DNA of 64,000 nt from Anaerolineae bacterium (lineage in GTDB: Bacteria > Chloroflexota > Anaerolineae > Anaerolineales > Anaerolineaceae). The notes beneath the pieces are model-generated. The model was not told the origin of the DNA, made no database searches, and worked only from the letters and a program-made list of their open reading frames with translations. Where the stretch lies: contig JABLWW010000001.1 of the NCBI GenBank assembly GCA_013178295.1, forward strand, positions 186,001 through 250,000, in the 5' to 3' direction. Made by a program: the position numbers and the translations under genes. Positions 25,361 to 35,150 of the stretch are shown here, in pieces; position 1 is the stretch's first letter; the number at the start of each line of letters is the position of its first letter.

Positions 25361-27304
25361 GTGAGTAACTTGACTGAGAAGCGTTTTTTTCTCCCAGCTT
25401 ATTTCCCCAAAATTTTATCCATAGCGGTGCTCTTTGCTTTCCTGTTATACGGACTGATTATCCTTCAGCGCGCCTGGTTGTGTGATGATTCTTATATCAC
25501 TTTTCGAACAGCGGATAATTTTGTCAATGGCTACCGCTTGACCTGGAACACGGATGAAAGGGTGCAGGCTTACACCCACCCGCTGTGGCTGTTCACTATT
25601 ATCCCATTCTATTTCTTAACCCGAGAGGTGTACCTGACTGTGTTGCTGCTCTCGTTGGTGATTTCACTGGCAGCGCTTTCTATTTTCATCTTCAAGGTTG
25701 CCAAAACTAGACAGGCTGCTTTGCTTGGCGTGTTAATTTTGGCGCTTTCCAACGCATATGTGGACTATTCCACGTCCGGGCTAGAGAACCCCCTTTCTCA
25801 TCTTATCCTGATCCTCTTTCTTTGGATGTATTTTAACCGCCCATTGGATGTTAAAACCCTGCTGTTGTTGTCATTCATTGCTTCGCTGGGGTTGTTGAAT
25901 CGCATGGATCTGGCTTTGATCTATGCGCCAGTATTGGTGTTTTCGTTTTGGCGGGTATCTCAAAATAACGGCTTTTTGCGCAGCATAGCTGCACTGATTT
26001 TGGGGCAGCTCCCTTTCATTTTGTGGGAACTGTTCTCGATTTTCTATTATGGTTTTCTGTTTCCCAATACGGCATATTCCAAGATCACGACTGCCATATC
26101 AGCTACAGAACTGTTTGTACGTGGTCTGTATTATGCTTTGAATTCGCTTCAGCATGACCCGCTGACATTGGTGGTTGTTTTGACGGTGGTTGTGTTGACA
26201 TTGAAGTGGAGGGTTAAGAGCGCCATCCCGGTGGCGTTGGGTATTCTGCTTTATATTTTGTATGTGGTCAAGATTGGCGGGGATTTTATGAGCGGGCGTT
26301 TTTTTGCTGCTCCCCTGTTATGTGCTGTGGTTGTTCTTGCACAGTTCGATTTTGACCGCTTACGTTTGAAGCAAACTTTGCTTTTGTATGTGACGGTTAT
26401 TCTTTTGGGTTTGGCGGCTTCGATTCCAACTTTTCTACTTATTACCCCCTATGCCGGTTCGTATCGTGATGCCCGCGATATCGCCGATGAACGCCGCGCT
26501 TTTTATTCCTCGACTGGGTTATTGCGTAACCGGCGTTTTAATACCGGTATTGATAATCACTGGGCAGAGGAGGGAAAGCGGATGCGCGTTGAAAACCCAT
26601 ACGGGGTGATTGGGTTGACCAATATTGGCTTTTTTGGGTACTATGCAGGTCCGCATGTGCATATCATTGATTATTATGGGCTTTCTGACCCGCTGATTGC
26701 ACGTATTCCGCCAAAGAGTCTGGGGGGCTACTGGCGTGCAGGACACCTAGAACGGATCATCCCGCAGGGGTATGTTTTTACAGTTGAATCCGGTGGGGAG
26801 AAGAACTGGATTGCTGATGAGCATCTGGCGGAGTACTATGACAAACTGGCGTATATCACGCGCGGTGATCTGTTTGATCCCCAGCGGTTCATCGAAATAT
26901 GGAAAATGAATACAGGACAATATGATCACCTGATTGATTTTTATCTTTACCGCTACCCACGCATTGTTGAGACTGAAGAGCAAGAGCTGGGTGAGAAACC
27001 GATACAATTCACAGAGCATGGAATACGGGTTCATTTTGCTGACCTGATACATCCCTCTCACTTTGAGGTGCGTTTGTCGGGGAATGCCCGCTATGAAATT
27101 GTGTATCAGCGCGGTATAGAGGTGATTGCAAAAGACTACCTGAATGTGCTTGGGGAAAGAACTGCTCTGACAGCGTGTCAGGTTACTGTTGCGGAAAAAG
27201 CCAAGCGCAGTGGTTTTGACCGCTTGATTATCGTGCCGGTTGAACAGAGGGAAACTGAATTTTGGCTGCAAGGGTTGCGGTTTTTTGCGTATGGGTTAGA
27301 ATAA
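25361..27304 (+). CDS. GT-C membrane glycosyltransferase-like protein
   Basis: About 647 residues from GTG 25361 (the frame is open from 25280, but the first 27 codons look non-coding; a -10-like TAAGAT lies 7 nt before this start). Many hydrophobic segments run to about residue 385. The first external loop carries Asp-Asp (LCDDSYITFRTADNF), the GT-C catalytic pattern, followed by the HPLW loop. The C-terminal about 260 residues are soluble. It probably uses a lipid-linked sugar outside the membrane. Acceptor unknown. Confidence 0.68.
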   Translation: MSNLTEKRFFLPAYFPKILSIAVLFAFLLYGLIILQRAWLCDDSYITFRTADNFVNGYRLTWNTDERVQAYTHPLWLFTIIPFYFLTREVYLTVLLLSLVISLAALSIFIFKVAKTRQAALLGVLILALSNAYVDYSTSGLENPLSHLILILFLWMYFNRPLDVKTLLLLSFIASLGLLNRMDLALIYAPVLVFSFWRVSQNNGFLRSIAALILGQLPFILWELFSIFYYGFLFPNTAYSKITTAISATELFVRGLYYALNSLQHDPLTLVVVLTVVVLTLKWRVKSAIPVALGILLYILYVVKIGGDFMSGRFFAAPLLCAVVVLAQFDFDRLRLKQTLLLYVTVILLGLAASIPTFLLITPYAGSYRDARDIADERRAFYSSTGLLRNRRFNTGIDNHWAEEGKRMRVENPYGVIGLTNIGFFGYYAGPHVHIIDYYGLSDPLIARIPPKSLGGYWRAGHLERIIPQGYVFTVESGGEKNWIADEHLAEYYDKLAYITRGDLFDPQRFIEIWKMNTGQYDHLIDFYLYRYPRIVETEEQELGEKPIQFTEHGIRVHFADLIHPSHFEVRLSGNARYEIVYQRGIEVIAKDYLNVLGERTALTACQVTVAEKAKRSGFDRLIIVPVEQRETEFWLQGLRFFAYGLE

Positions 27305-27331
27305 GGTGGTTTAGAATACATCACGGAGATA

Positions 27332-27721
27332 ATGATTATGGAAATGCTGATTGAGTTTCCAGGGGGACAACGGGTGGATGCCCATTTTGGGCAATTTACA
27401 GTGCAGACGGATCAGGAGGGCGCAGCGCCCACCCCGTTTCAGGTCTTTCTGGCTTCTATTGGCACTTGTGCGGGGATTTATGTGCTTGGTTTCTGCCGTC
27501 AACGCGGCTTGTCTGTGGAGGGTATCCGTCTCCTCCAGCGGGTGCATTTTAACCCAATGACCAGGCTGGTAGAAACCGTTGACCTGGAGATTCAGGTGCC
27601 GCCGGATTTCCCAGAAAAGTATTATGACTCTCTGGTGCGCTCAGCAGAGCTTTGCCTGGTTAAGAAACACCTGGAGACTCCGCCGCAGTTTAACACGTAT
27701 ACGCGGGTGGTATCAGCATGA
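27332..27721 (+). CDS. OsmC-like protein
   Basis: 129 residues. Both redox cysteines of the OsmC/Ohr fold are present: one in SIGTCAGIYV, one in SAELCLVKKHL. These proteins reduce organic peroxides using lipoyl or thiol partners. The length is short for Ohr, so this is the OsmC-like subgroup. RBS CGGAG before ATG 27332 (27338 also possible). It ends 32 bp before tpiA. Confidence 0.82.
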   Translation: MIMEMLIEFPGGQRVDAHFGQFTVQTDQEGAAPTPFQVFLASIGTCAGIYVLGFCRQRGLSVEGIRLLQRVHFNPMTRLVETVDLEIQVPPDFPEKYYDSLVRSAELCLVKKHLETPPQFNTYTRVVSA

Positions 27722-27752
27722 TGTTCAAATTAGCTTGTGTATAGAGGTCAAA

Positions 27753-28511
27753 ATGCGTAAACCATTTGTAGCTGGTAATTGGAAGATGAACAAGACAGCC
27801 GAAGAGGCAACTGCGCTGGTGAAAGAGATGCTGCCGGAGTTGCAGAGCGTCGCCGCTGTCGAACGGGTGCTTTGCCCGCCTTTTACGTCGTTGATGATCG
27901 TCTCGGCGTTGTTGACGGGCACTGGTTTGGGCACTGGCGCGCAGAATATGCACTGGGAAGCGCAGGGTGCTTTCACCGGCGAGGTTTCGCCGCGCATGGT
28001 TAAAGAATTCTGCCAGTATGTAATTCTGGGACATTCTGAGCGTCGCACATACTTTGCGGAAACAGATGCACTGATTAACAAAAAGATCAAAGCCGCGCTG
28101 GAAGTTGCCCTGACCCCCATTTTTTGTATCGGGGAGACGCTTGAGGAAAATCAAGCCAGCCGCACCGCCGAAGTGGTGATCCGGCAGGTTAAAGAAGGAT
28201 TGGCGGGTTTAACACAGGAACAGGCAAAGGGAATCGTGATCGCGTATGAGCCTGTGTGGGCGATTGGCACAGGGTTGGCAGCCAGCGGAACAGGCGCCAA
28301 CGCTGTTGTAAAGGACTATATTCGCAGCACGCTGGAGGAGATGTTTGGCAGACAAGTAGCGGATGCGGTGCGTGTGCTCTATGGCGGCTCAGTAACCGCT
28401 GCTAATGCCTCTGAATTCTTTGAGCAGCCTGAGATTGATGGCGCCCTGGTGGGTGGCGCCAGCTTGAAGCCTGCTGAGTTTGTCAATATTGTAAAAGCCG
28501 CTGTTCGGTAA
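27753..28511 (+). CDS. tpiA: Triosephosphate isomerase
   Basis: 252 residues, glycolysis/gluconeogenesis. Visible catalytic elements: Lys in AGNWKMN (about 11), His in ILGHSERR (about 95), Glu in AYEPVWAIGTG (about 167) and the phosphate loop VLYGGSV. ATG 27753 is chosen by family alignment (MRKPFVAGNWKMN); the frame extends upstream but is not part of the protein. RBS GAGG. Downstream is the ferredoxin gene. Confidence 0.95.
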   Translation: MRKPFVAGNWKMNKTAEEATALVKEMLPELQSVAAVERVLCPPFTSLMIVSALLTGTGLGTGAQNMHWEAQGAFTGEVSPRMVKEFCQYVILGHSERRTYFAETDALINKKIKAALEVALTPIFCIGETLEENQASRTAEVVIRQVKEGLAGLTQEQAKGIVIAYEPVWAIGTGLAASGTGANAVVKDYIRSTLEEMFGRQVADAVRVLYGGSVTAANASEFFEQPEIDGALVGGASLKPAEFVNIVKAAVR

Positions 28512-28538
28512 GTGTTCACAAGCACTGTGTGGTGTTTG

Positions 28539-28547
28539 TGGTATAAT
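28539..28547 (+). promoter_or_regulatory. Extended -10 promoter of the ferredoxin gene
   Basis: TGGTATAAT at 28539-28547 (TGn plus TATAAT), about 32 bp before the ferredoxin ATG, with AGGAG in between. A -35 box at the standard distance is not clear, as expected for an extended -10 promoter. Confidence 0.5.
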
Positions 28548-28579
28548 TTTCCTGTCCAAATTCATTTAGGAGAATAGTC

Positions 28580-28771
28580 ATGAAGGTCATAGTCGATCCC
28601 GAAAAATGCCTGGGTTGTGGTGTTTGTGAGGCAGATTGTCCCGATGTTTTTCAGCTTGGCGATGATGCGATTGCTAAGGTCTTGCTTGACCCCGTTCCTG
28701 ATAAATACCGGGATGATGTGATGCAGGCAGTTGAGGATTGCCCGGAAGAGGCGATTTCCGTCCAAGACTGA
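28580..28771 (+). CDS. Small [4Fe-4S] ferredoxin
   Basis: 63 residues. Cysteines at 10, 13 and 16 (KCLGCGVC) plus the distal Cys in EDCPEE form the ligands for one 4Fe-4S cluster. An extra Cys at 20 (ADCPD) resembles the disulfide Cys of monocluster ferredoxins. An acidic protein and an electron carrier for low-potential reactions. Own promoter and terminator, so probably a single-gene transcript. RBS TAGGAG. Confidence 0.92.
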   Translation: MKVIVDPEKCLGCGVCEADCPDVFQLGDDAIAKVLLDPVPDKYRDDVMQAVEDCPEEAISVQD

Positions 28772-28792
28772 TGCTCTCAATAACGGCAGGCT

Positions 28793-28824
28793 ATCCCTGG
28801 TAAGAAATTGCCAGGGATTTTTTG
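28793..28824 (+). terminator. Rho-independent terminator after ferredoxin
   Basis: ATCCCTGG (28793-28800) pairs perfectly with CCAGGGAT (28811-28818) across a 10-nt loop. A T-rich tail (TTTTTGTTGTCTTTTTT) follows. Confidence 0.92.
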
Positions 28825-28914
28825 TTGTCTTTTTTGATTTTTTTGCTACACTAAACAGGTAAGCGTGTTGAGACGGTTCATAGATACCAAAGGGCGTTAT
28901 AGGAGGTGAGCAAA

Positions 28915-29568
28915 ATGATAGAGGGCTTATACCAGCAAATGAAACAATCGGTATTGGACGGGGATTACGAGTTGGCTGAGACCCTGGCAAAGAAGGCTTT
29001 AGAGTTGGGCATTGACCCTCTGGAAGCGATCAACAATGGCTATATGCCTGGCGTCAATGAGGTTGGGCAACTGTTCAGTTGTGGCGAGATGTTTTTGCCG
29101 GAATTGGTACAGGCGGGCGAAGCGATGAAAATAGCCATTGCGATTTTTGAGCCTGAGATGGCACGGCGCGGGTCGCAGCGCGAGAGTCTGGGTAAGGTTG
29201 TGCTTGGCACGGTAGAAGGAGATATCCACGAGATTGGCAAGACTCTGGTAGGCACGATGCTCACTGCTAACGGGTTTGAGGTGTTTGATTTGGGGGTAGA
29301 TGTGTCGGTAAGCCGGTTGATCGAGAAAGCACTAGAGGTCAATGCCGATTTGATAGGGGCGAGTGCTCTGCTGACAACAACCATGATCAAACAGAAATCT
29401 CTGGTTGACGAGTTGAAGGCAGAGGGACTTGATAAAAGATTCAAGGTGATGGTGGGCGGTGCACCGGTTACGCAGGAGTGGGCGCAGCGTATTGGTGCAC
29501 ACGGATACAGCGAGGATGCAATTGGGGCGGTGGCAGTTGCCAAACGGCTGGTTGGCAAAGCCGGATAA
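28915..29568 (+). CDS. Methyltransferase cognate corrinoid protein
   Basis: 217 residues, an MtxC-type two-domain carrier. The N-terminal helical cap (1-85) is followed by a cobalamin-binding Rossmann domain with the DxHxxG motif as GDIHEIGKTLV. The cobalt carried here takes a methyl group from a B-type methyltransferase. ATG 28915 is chosen: AGGAGG (28901-28906) sits 8 nt upstream, while a GTG at 28906 would overlap the SD. First gene of a three-gene unit with a permease and an MttB-family protein. Confidence 0.9.
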   Translation: MIEGLYQQMKQSVLDGDYELAETLAKKALELGIDPLEAINNGYMPGVNEVGQLFSCGEMFLPELVQAGEAMKIAIAIFEPEMARRGSQRESLGKVVLGTVEGDIHEIGKTLVGTMLTANGFEVFDLGVDVSVSRLIEKALEVNADLIGASALLTTTMIKQKSLVDELKAEGLDKRFKVMVGGAPVTQEWAQRIGAHGYSEDAIGAVAVAKRLVGKAG

Positions 29569-29607
29569 AGTATGTGGTAAGATTTTGGATTTTCAAGGAG
29601 GAGAGAA

Positions 29608-30930
29608 ATGGGCGCACAGTTGAAAAAAGCCGAACTTAAGCTGGTGACTGTTTTCTTTATGATTTTTGTGCTTTGTTCCTCTGGACCATACGGACTGGAG
29701 GATATGGTATCGTCCTCTGGACCGGGGATGACGCTGCTGCTCTTGCTTTTGCTACCGTTCGTTTGGAGTATCCCAATGGGTCTGGTTTGTTCTGAACTGG
29801 GGTCGGCTATTCCTGAGGAGGCAGGGCATTACAAATGGGTGCAGCGTGGTTTGGGGGAGTTTTGGGGGTTTCAGGCAGGATGGTGGTGGACTCTCTCCGT
29901 TGTGGTAGATACGGCAGTGTATGCTGTTTTGGCGGTGGATTATGCCAATGCCTGGCTGAATCTGGCGCCTTTGGGACGATGGCTGCTGGCAGCCGCCATT
30001 ATTGCCATATTTACATACATTAACATTCGCGGCATTGAAGCTGTGGGCATATCCGATACGGTATTTTCGTTGATTGTGTTGCTGCCTTTTGTTCCGCTGG
30101 TGGTTTTAGGTATCATTCACTGGCAGGGAAACCCGTTTGTTCCCTTTATCCCTGAAGGGCAGACAGTATTCGAGAGTCTTGGGCTGGGATTTGCCATTGC
30201 GCTATGGTTGTATTCAGGATACGAGTCGATGTCAACAATGGCAGGTGAGATACGCAATCCCCAAAAGCTTATCCCGCGAGGTATCCTGCTGGCGATGCCC
30301 TTCATCATTGCGGTCTATTTTATCCCTACCGTTGTGGGTTTAGGGAGTGTGGGTGAATGGGAGAGTTGGTCGTCGAGTGAGGGTATTTCGTTTGTTGAAT
30401 TGGGGTCGAGATTGGGCGGCCCGGTGCTTGGCATTCTTATTTTGATCGGTGCGCTCACCTCGAACCTGGCATTGTTCAACAGCTATCTTGCGAGCGGTAC
30501 GCGCGCTCCGTATGTTATGGCGGAGGATAATCTCTTTCCAAAGCTGTGGAGCAAGTTGCACCCTAAATTCGGCACCCCTTATATCTCCATTTTGATTATG
30601 GCAGGTATTCAGGCTTTGCTGGTGACCGGCAGTTTTGATCAGTTGATTTTGATTGACGTGTTTCTGCTGATGTTTTCTTATATTTTGATTTTTATTGCAG
30701 CGATTGCACTGCGCATTAAGGAACCAGGTTTGGAACGCCCATTTCGCGTTCCAATGGGCACTGCAGGATTGGCTGCTATCAGTGTCCCGCCAATTATTTG
30801 TGCTGTGATCGCACTGTTTACCAATGGGGTGGAGTATATGATCGCTGGGGCACTTGGCGCTGTGAGTGGTCCCATTGCATATATACTTTTCAAACGCCTG
30901 TACGGCGGCTTGTCGGGGAGCAAAGGGTGA
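29608..30930 (+). CDS. APC superfamily amino acid/amine permease
   Basis: 440 residues with about 12 hydrophobic segments of the APC type. The first segment contains the SGPYGLEDMV substrate-contact loop, a variant of the usual SGI/AGS helix-break motif. Between the corrinoid protein and the methyltransferase, it is likely to import the methylated amine or amino acid used by them (inference from position). RBS AAGGAGG. Confidence 0.8.
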   Translation: MGAQLKKAELKLVTVFFMIFVLCSSGPYGLEDMVSSSGPGMTLLLLLLLPFVWSIPMGLVCSELGSAIPEEAGHYKWVQRGLGEFWGFQAGWWWTLSVVVDTAVYAVLAVDYANAWLNLAPLGRWLLAAAIIAIFTYINIRGIEAVGISDTVFSLIVLLPFVPLVVLGIIHWQGNPFVPFIPEGQTVFESLGLGFAIALWLYSGYESMSTMAGEIRNPQKLIPRGILLAMPFIIAVYFIPTVVGLGSVGEWESWSSSEGISFVELGSRLGGPVLGILILIGALTSNLALFNSYLASGTRAPYVMAEDNLFPKLWSKLHPKFGTPYISILIMAGIQALLVTGSFDQLILIDVFLLMFSYILIFIAAIALRIKEPGLERPFRVPMGTAGLAAISVPPIICAVIALFTNGVEYMIAGALGAVSGPIAYILFKRLYGGLSGSKG

Positions 30931-30973
30931 AAAAAGCGATGGTTACGGTTGAATGTGAGAAGGTGATACAGTT

Positions 30974-32416
30974 ATGAAGCTAACGGCGGAAATATTATCG
31001 CGTGATGAACAGCAGAGGATACATGACCACAGCCTGCGAGTTTTGTGGGAGGCGGGTGTTCAATTTCACAGTCTGAAGGCATTGAAGCTGCTGGCAGAAG
31101 CAGGCGCCACGGTGGATTGGGAAACAAAGATAGCCAGAATACCAGAGAAATTGGTGATTCAAACATTGGAGACCGCACCCAAAAGCTTTGTCTTGGGTGC
31201 AAGAAACTCGAGTTATGACTACCCGATGCCTTCTCCACATACGCGCTATACAATGGATGGCACCAGCGCTTTTGCAACCGATTTTGAAACAGGCGAGCGC
31301 CGCTATGGCACCTTGAAGGACCTTGAACGGGGGGTGCGCGTGTTTATGGCGGCTGATATGGGGGTGATGTGCTGGCCGCCATGCTGTGCCTCGGATGCCC
31401 CGGATGGCTCGCGTCCCTTGCACGAGTTTTTGACAATGTTGCGTTTCTGCTCCAAGCATGGCAATCATGAATTGCATCATCCGAATCAGGTGCCCTATTT
31501 TGTTGCGGCGCTCAAAGCCATCTGTGGAGATGATGATGCTGTGCGCCAGAGGAAAATCGCCTCGGTTGTATATTGCCCGGTGGCGCCTCTCATGCATGAT
31601 GCGGAGATGTGTGATGCCTATCTGGATTTGGGGGCGTATGACGTACCGATCTTGATACTTCCCATGCCAGCTACGGGGACGACCGGCCCAGCCAGTCTGT
31701 TTTCGAATATTGTGCAGGGTAATGCAGAGGCGTTGTCTTCGATTGTGCTTTATCAGCTGGCGCGGCCCGGCAGACCGCTGATTTACGGTAGCGCTTCGGG
31801 GTCTCTGGATTTTGCCAGCGGAGGGTTTCTCACAGGTGTGCCAGAGATGGTGTTGCAAACGGCTGCTATGGCAGTGATGGGGCGTTTTTACGGTTTGCCT
31901 AACACGGCTACGGGTTGTGTCTCGGATGCAAAGGCAACGGGCATTCAGGCTGTAATAGAGAAAGTAATTACCACACTTCCAGCGGTGCTGGTGAGTGCTG
32001 ATCTGGTCAGCGGGATTGGCGAGATTGAAACCAGCCAGAATCTGATATTAGAGCAGGTGTTGATTGACAATGAAATTGCGCATTTCTGTGAGCGTTTGCA
32101 TCAAGGTGTGGATACTTCGCCGCAGAAAGACCTTATTGAGGACATTATCCATGTGGGGCCTGGCGGCAATTTCCTCAAGGCGCGCAGTACCCGTGTGATG
32201 GCGCGCAGTGATGAGTTTTATATTCCCCAATTGGCTGTTCGGCAGTCGTATGAAAACTGGCTGGCGCTGGGCAGTCCCGATATGCGCGATCGAGCTCGAG
32301 AGAAAGTGCGCGAGATACTTAATTCTCCACTGGTCGATCCGTTGCCTGAAGTGGTAAGCCGCGAGATTGATGAAATTCTTCGAGAGGCTGACAAAGAGCT
32401 CAGCGCAGAGGAATGA
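30974..32416 (+). CDS. MttB-family methyltransferase, non-pyrrolysine
   Basis: 480 residues, full family length. The frame contains no internal UAG, so it is the non-pyrrolysine branch of the trimethylamine methyltransferase superfamily. Known members there demethylate glycine betaine, proline betaine or carnitine and pass the methyl to a corrinoid protein. With the corrinoid protein and permease upstream it forms a substrate-entry module. The actual substrate, and the A-protein that takes the methyl group on, are not visible in the window. Confidence 0.82.
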   Translation: MKLTAEILSRDEQQRIHDHSLRVLWEAGVQFHSLKALKLLAEAGATVDWETKIARIPEKLVIQTLETAPKSFVLGARNSSYDYPMPSPHTRYTMDGTSAFATDFETGERRYGTLKDLERGVRVFMAADMGVMCWPPCCASDAPDGSRPLHEFLTMLRFCSKHGNHELHHPNQVPYFVAALKAICGDDDAVRQRKIASVVYCPVAPLMHDAEMCDAYLDLGAYDVPILILPMPATGTTGPASLFSNIVQGNAEALSSIVLYQLARPGRPLIYGSASGSLDFASGGFLTGVPEMVLQTAAMAVMGRFYGLPNTATGCVSDAKATGIQAVIEKVITTLPAVLVSADLVSGIGEIETSQNLILEQVLIDNEIAHFCERLHQGVDTSPQKDLIEDIIHVGPGGNFLKARSTRVMARSDEFYIPQLAVRQSYENWLALGSPDMRDRAREKVREILNSPLVDPLPEVVSREIDEILREADKELSAEE

Positions 32417-32480
32417 AATCAAATTAATTTTTAATATTTGTTTAACTCAATTCCGATAAACAGGGTTTAACATCATCCTG

Positions 32481-32507
32481 ATTTGATGTTTCTTTCGAAC
32501 ATCAAAT
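32481..32507. repeat. Inverted repeat upstream of clpB
   Basis: ATTTGATGTT (32481-32490) and AACATCAAAT (32498-32507) are perfect inverted copies with a 7-nt loop. It lies between the methyltransferase stop and the clpB ribosome binding site. It may end the upstream transcript or be a heat-shock operator. It is not the CIRCE sequence, and no T-run follows. Confidence 0.75.
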
Positions 32508-32537
32508 GAATCGTGCGTTTACCGGAAGGAGATTGGT

Positions 32538-35135
32538 ATGAACCTGGATAAGTTGACCCAAAAAGCTCAGGAAGCGATATTTGAGGCGCAGCGTCTGACG
32601 CAGGAATATAATCATCAGAGTATTGAGCCTGCGCATATCTTGCTGGCATTGATCAATCAGCAAGAGGGGGTTGTGCCTGCTATCGTTACACGCGTCTCTG
32701 GAAGCGTTCTGGCACTACGCGATGATCTTGAGAAAGACTTGCAAAATCGTCCAAAAGTTTATGGTGCCAATGTCCAGATAGGTCTCTCGCGCCCAGCGGT
32801 GGATGTGTTGGCGGCTGCCGAGCGCTACGCAAAGGGGATGCAGGATGAGTATGTTTCTACTGAGCATATCTTGCTGGGCTTGACGGAGAGTGTGGAAGGC
32901 AGACGCCTGGAGCAATATGGGCTGACCAAAGATGCCATTCTGAAAGCTCTGGTTTCGGTGCGCGGAGCACAGCGTGTTACCTCACAGAATCCCGAAAGCA
33001 CCTACCAGGCGTTGGAAAAATATGGTCGTGATCTGACTGCCATGGCGCGGCAGGGCAAGCTTGACCCAGTGATTGGGAGAGATGAGGAGATACGCAGGGT
33101 CATTCAGATTCTGTCCCGCCGTACCAAAAACAACCCCGCGCTGATTGGCGACCCAGGTGTTGGAAAAACGGCGATTGTGGAGGGGCTGGCGCAGCGCATT
33201 GTCAATGGGGATGTAATGGAAGGCTTAAAACGCAAGCGTCTGATCCAGCTGGATATGGGGGCGCTGATTGCTGGCGCCAAGTACCGCGGCGAATTTGAGG
33301 AGCGTCTCAAAGCGGTGCTGAAAGAGATCAGCGAAAATTCCGGTGAGATTATCCTGTTTGTGGATGAGATGCATACTGTGGTTGGCGCCGGTGCCGCCGA
33401 AGGAGCTATGGATGCCAGCAACATGCTCAAACCGATGCTGGCGCGTGGCGAGCTGCATCTGATTGGCGCTACCACAGTGGATGAATATCGCAAGCATATT
33501 GAAAAGGATGCTGCTCTGGAACGCCGTTTTCAGCCGGTGCTTGTTGAGGAACCTTCGGTGGAAGAGACCATCAGCATCCTGCGCGGCTTGAAGCAGCGTT
33601 ATGAAGTGCACCATGGTGTGCGCATTACCGACCCGGCGGTGATTGCGGCGGCAACACTTTCCAACCGCTATGTTACCGATCGGCATCTGCCTGATAAAGC
33701 CATTGATTTGATAGACGAAGCGGCTGCCCGTCTGCGCACGGAGATTGATTCCAAGCCCCAGGCTTTGGATGAGGTGGATAGACAAATTATGCAGCTCGAA
33801 ATCGAACGCCAGGCATTGCAGAAGGAAAAAGACAAAGCCTCGCGTGAGCGGCTGCAAAAGTTGGAGGAAGACCTGAAAGAACTGCGCCAGCGTTCGTTGG
33901 AATTGCATAACCGCTGGCAAAAAGAGAAGCAGATCATCGCTGAGATTCGCGGCATCAAGGAGAAAATGGATCAGTTGCAAGTTGAAATGGAGCGCGCTGA
34001 ACGGCAGGCGGACTTGGAGCAGGCGGCGCGTATCAAATACGGCGAACTGCCTCAATTGAGCAAGAACCTGGCAGAGGCAGAGGCAAAGCTCAGCCAGATT
34101 CAGGCGGAGGGCGCGCTGCTAAAGGAAGAAGTGGATGCAGAAGAGATTGCGCAAGTTGTCTCGCGTTGGATGAACATCCCAGTCTCACGTTTGATGGAGA
34201 GCGAAATGCAGAAATTGATCCACATGGAAGAGCGGCTGCATGAGCGCGTGGTTGGGCAGGACGATGCTATCCGCGCGGTCTCCAATGCGGTGCGGCGCTC
34301 GCGCGCTGGTTTGCAAGACCCTACTCGCCCGATGGGTTCTTTTATCTTTCTCGGACCAACCGGCGTTGGTAAAACTGAACTGGCGCGGGCGCTGGCGGAA
34401 TTTTTGTTTGACGATGAGCGTGCCATGATACGGATTGACATGAGCGAGTATCAGGAGAAGCACACTGTGTCGCGGCTGATTGGTGCGCCGCCGGGTTATG
34501 TTGGCTATGATGAGGGCGGTCAACTGACCGAAGCTGTGCGCCGCAGACCGTATAGTGTGATCCTTTTTGATGAAATTGAGAAGGCGCATGCAGAGGTTTT
34601 CAATGTGCTGTTGCAGTTGCTGGATGATGGGCGTTTGACAGATGGACATGGACGCACGGTTGATTTCCGCAATACGCTGGTGATTATGACCAGCAATCTG
34701 GGCAGCGAAATGTGGATGAATGGTCACGGCGTGGTCAGCCGTGAGGCTATTCAGCGGGTTTTACAGGCGCACTTCCGCCCCGAGTTCCTCAACCGCATAG
34801 ATGATATTGTGGTATTCCATCCGCTGACGCGTGAACACCTGCACCAGATTGTGGATATCCAGCTGCGTCAGGTGATGCGCCGTGTTGAGGAAAAAGGGTA
34901 TCATCTCGAGGTTTCGCCAGAAGCGCGCGATTACCTGGCAGAGGCTGGGTATGACCCGGATTATGGCGCACGACCACTCAAACGCGCTATTCAAAAGGAA
35001 TTGCAAGACCCTCTGGCGCTGCGGTTGCTATCGGGCGACTTTCGGATAGGCGAGACGATCCGTGTGGAAAAGGGGACAGATGGCTTGTTGTTCACGCCTA
35101 TTGTGGAGGCGGCAACGGCTGAGGTTGAGGCGTAA
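32538..35135 (+). CDS. clpB: ATP-dependent disaggregase ClpB
   Basis: 865 residues, normal length. Clp N-domain (1-145), NBD1 with Walker A GDPGVGKT (204-211) and Walker [15 protein letters not shown], a coiled-coil M-domain (about 410-525, [18 protein letters not shown]), and NBD2 with Walker A GPTGVGKT (606-613). The M-domain identifies ClpB rather than ClpA/ClpC. It rescues aggregated proteins together with DnaK. RBS AAGGAG 32526-32531. The upstream inverted repeat may control it. Confidence 0.95.
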   Translation: MNLDKLTQKAQEAIFEAQRLTQEYNHQSIEPAHILLALINQQEGVVPAIVTRVSGSVLALRDDLEKDLQNRPKVYGANVQIGLSRPAVDVLAAAERYAKGMQDEYVSTEHILLGLTESVEGRRLEQYGLTKDAILKALVSVRGAQRVTSQNPESTYQALEKYGRDLTAMARQGKLDPVIGRDEEIRRVIQILSRRTKNNPALIGDPGVGKTAIVEGLAQRIVNGDVMEGLKRKRLIQLDMGALIAGAKYRGEFEERLKAVLKEISENSGEIILFVDEMHTVVGAGAAEGAMDASNMLKPMLARGELHLIGATTVDEYRKHIEKDAALERRFQPVLVEEPSVEETISILRGLKQRYEVHHGVRITDPAVIAAATLSNRYVTDRHLPDKAIDLIDEAAARLRTEIDSKPQALDEVDRQIMQLEIERQALQKEKDKASRERLQKLEEDLKELRQRSLELHNRWQKEKQIIAEIRGIKEKMDQLQVEMERAERQADLEQAARIKYGELPQLSKNLAEAEAKLSQIQAEGALLKEEVDAEEIAQVVSRWMNIPVSRLMESEMQKLIHMEERLHERVVGQDDAIRAVSNAVRRSRAGLQDPTRPMGSFIFLGPTGVGKTELARALAEFLFDDERAMIRIDMSEYQEKHTVSRLIGAPPGYVGYDEGGQLTEAVRRRPYSVILFDEIEKAHAEVFNVLLQLLDDGRLTDGHGRTVDFRNTLVIMTSNLGSEMWMNGHGVVSREAIQRVLQAHFRPEFLNRIDDIVVFHPLTREHLHQIVDIQLRQVMRRVEEKGYHLEVSPEARDYLAEAGYDPDYGARPLKRAIQKELQDPLALRLLSGDFRIGETIRVEKGTDGLLFTPIVEAATAEVEA

Positions 35136-35150
35136 CGGGCAAAAGGATGT

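Noticed and set aside
30974-32416. Pyrrolysine in the MttB-family protein
   Set aside because: The frame of 480 codons contains no in-frame UAG and already has full family length.
32417-32537. CIRCE operator upstream of clpB
   Set aside because: The TTAGCACTC-N9-GAGTGCTAA pattern is absent; the repeat found has another sequence.
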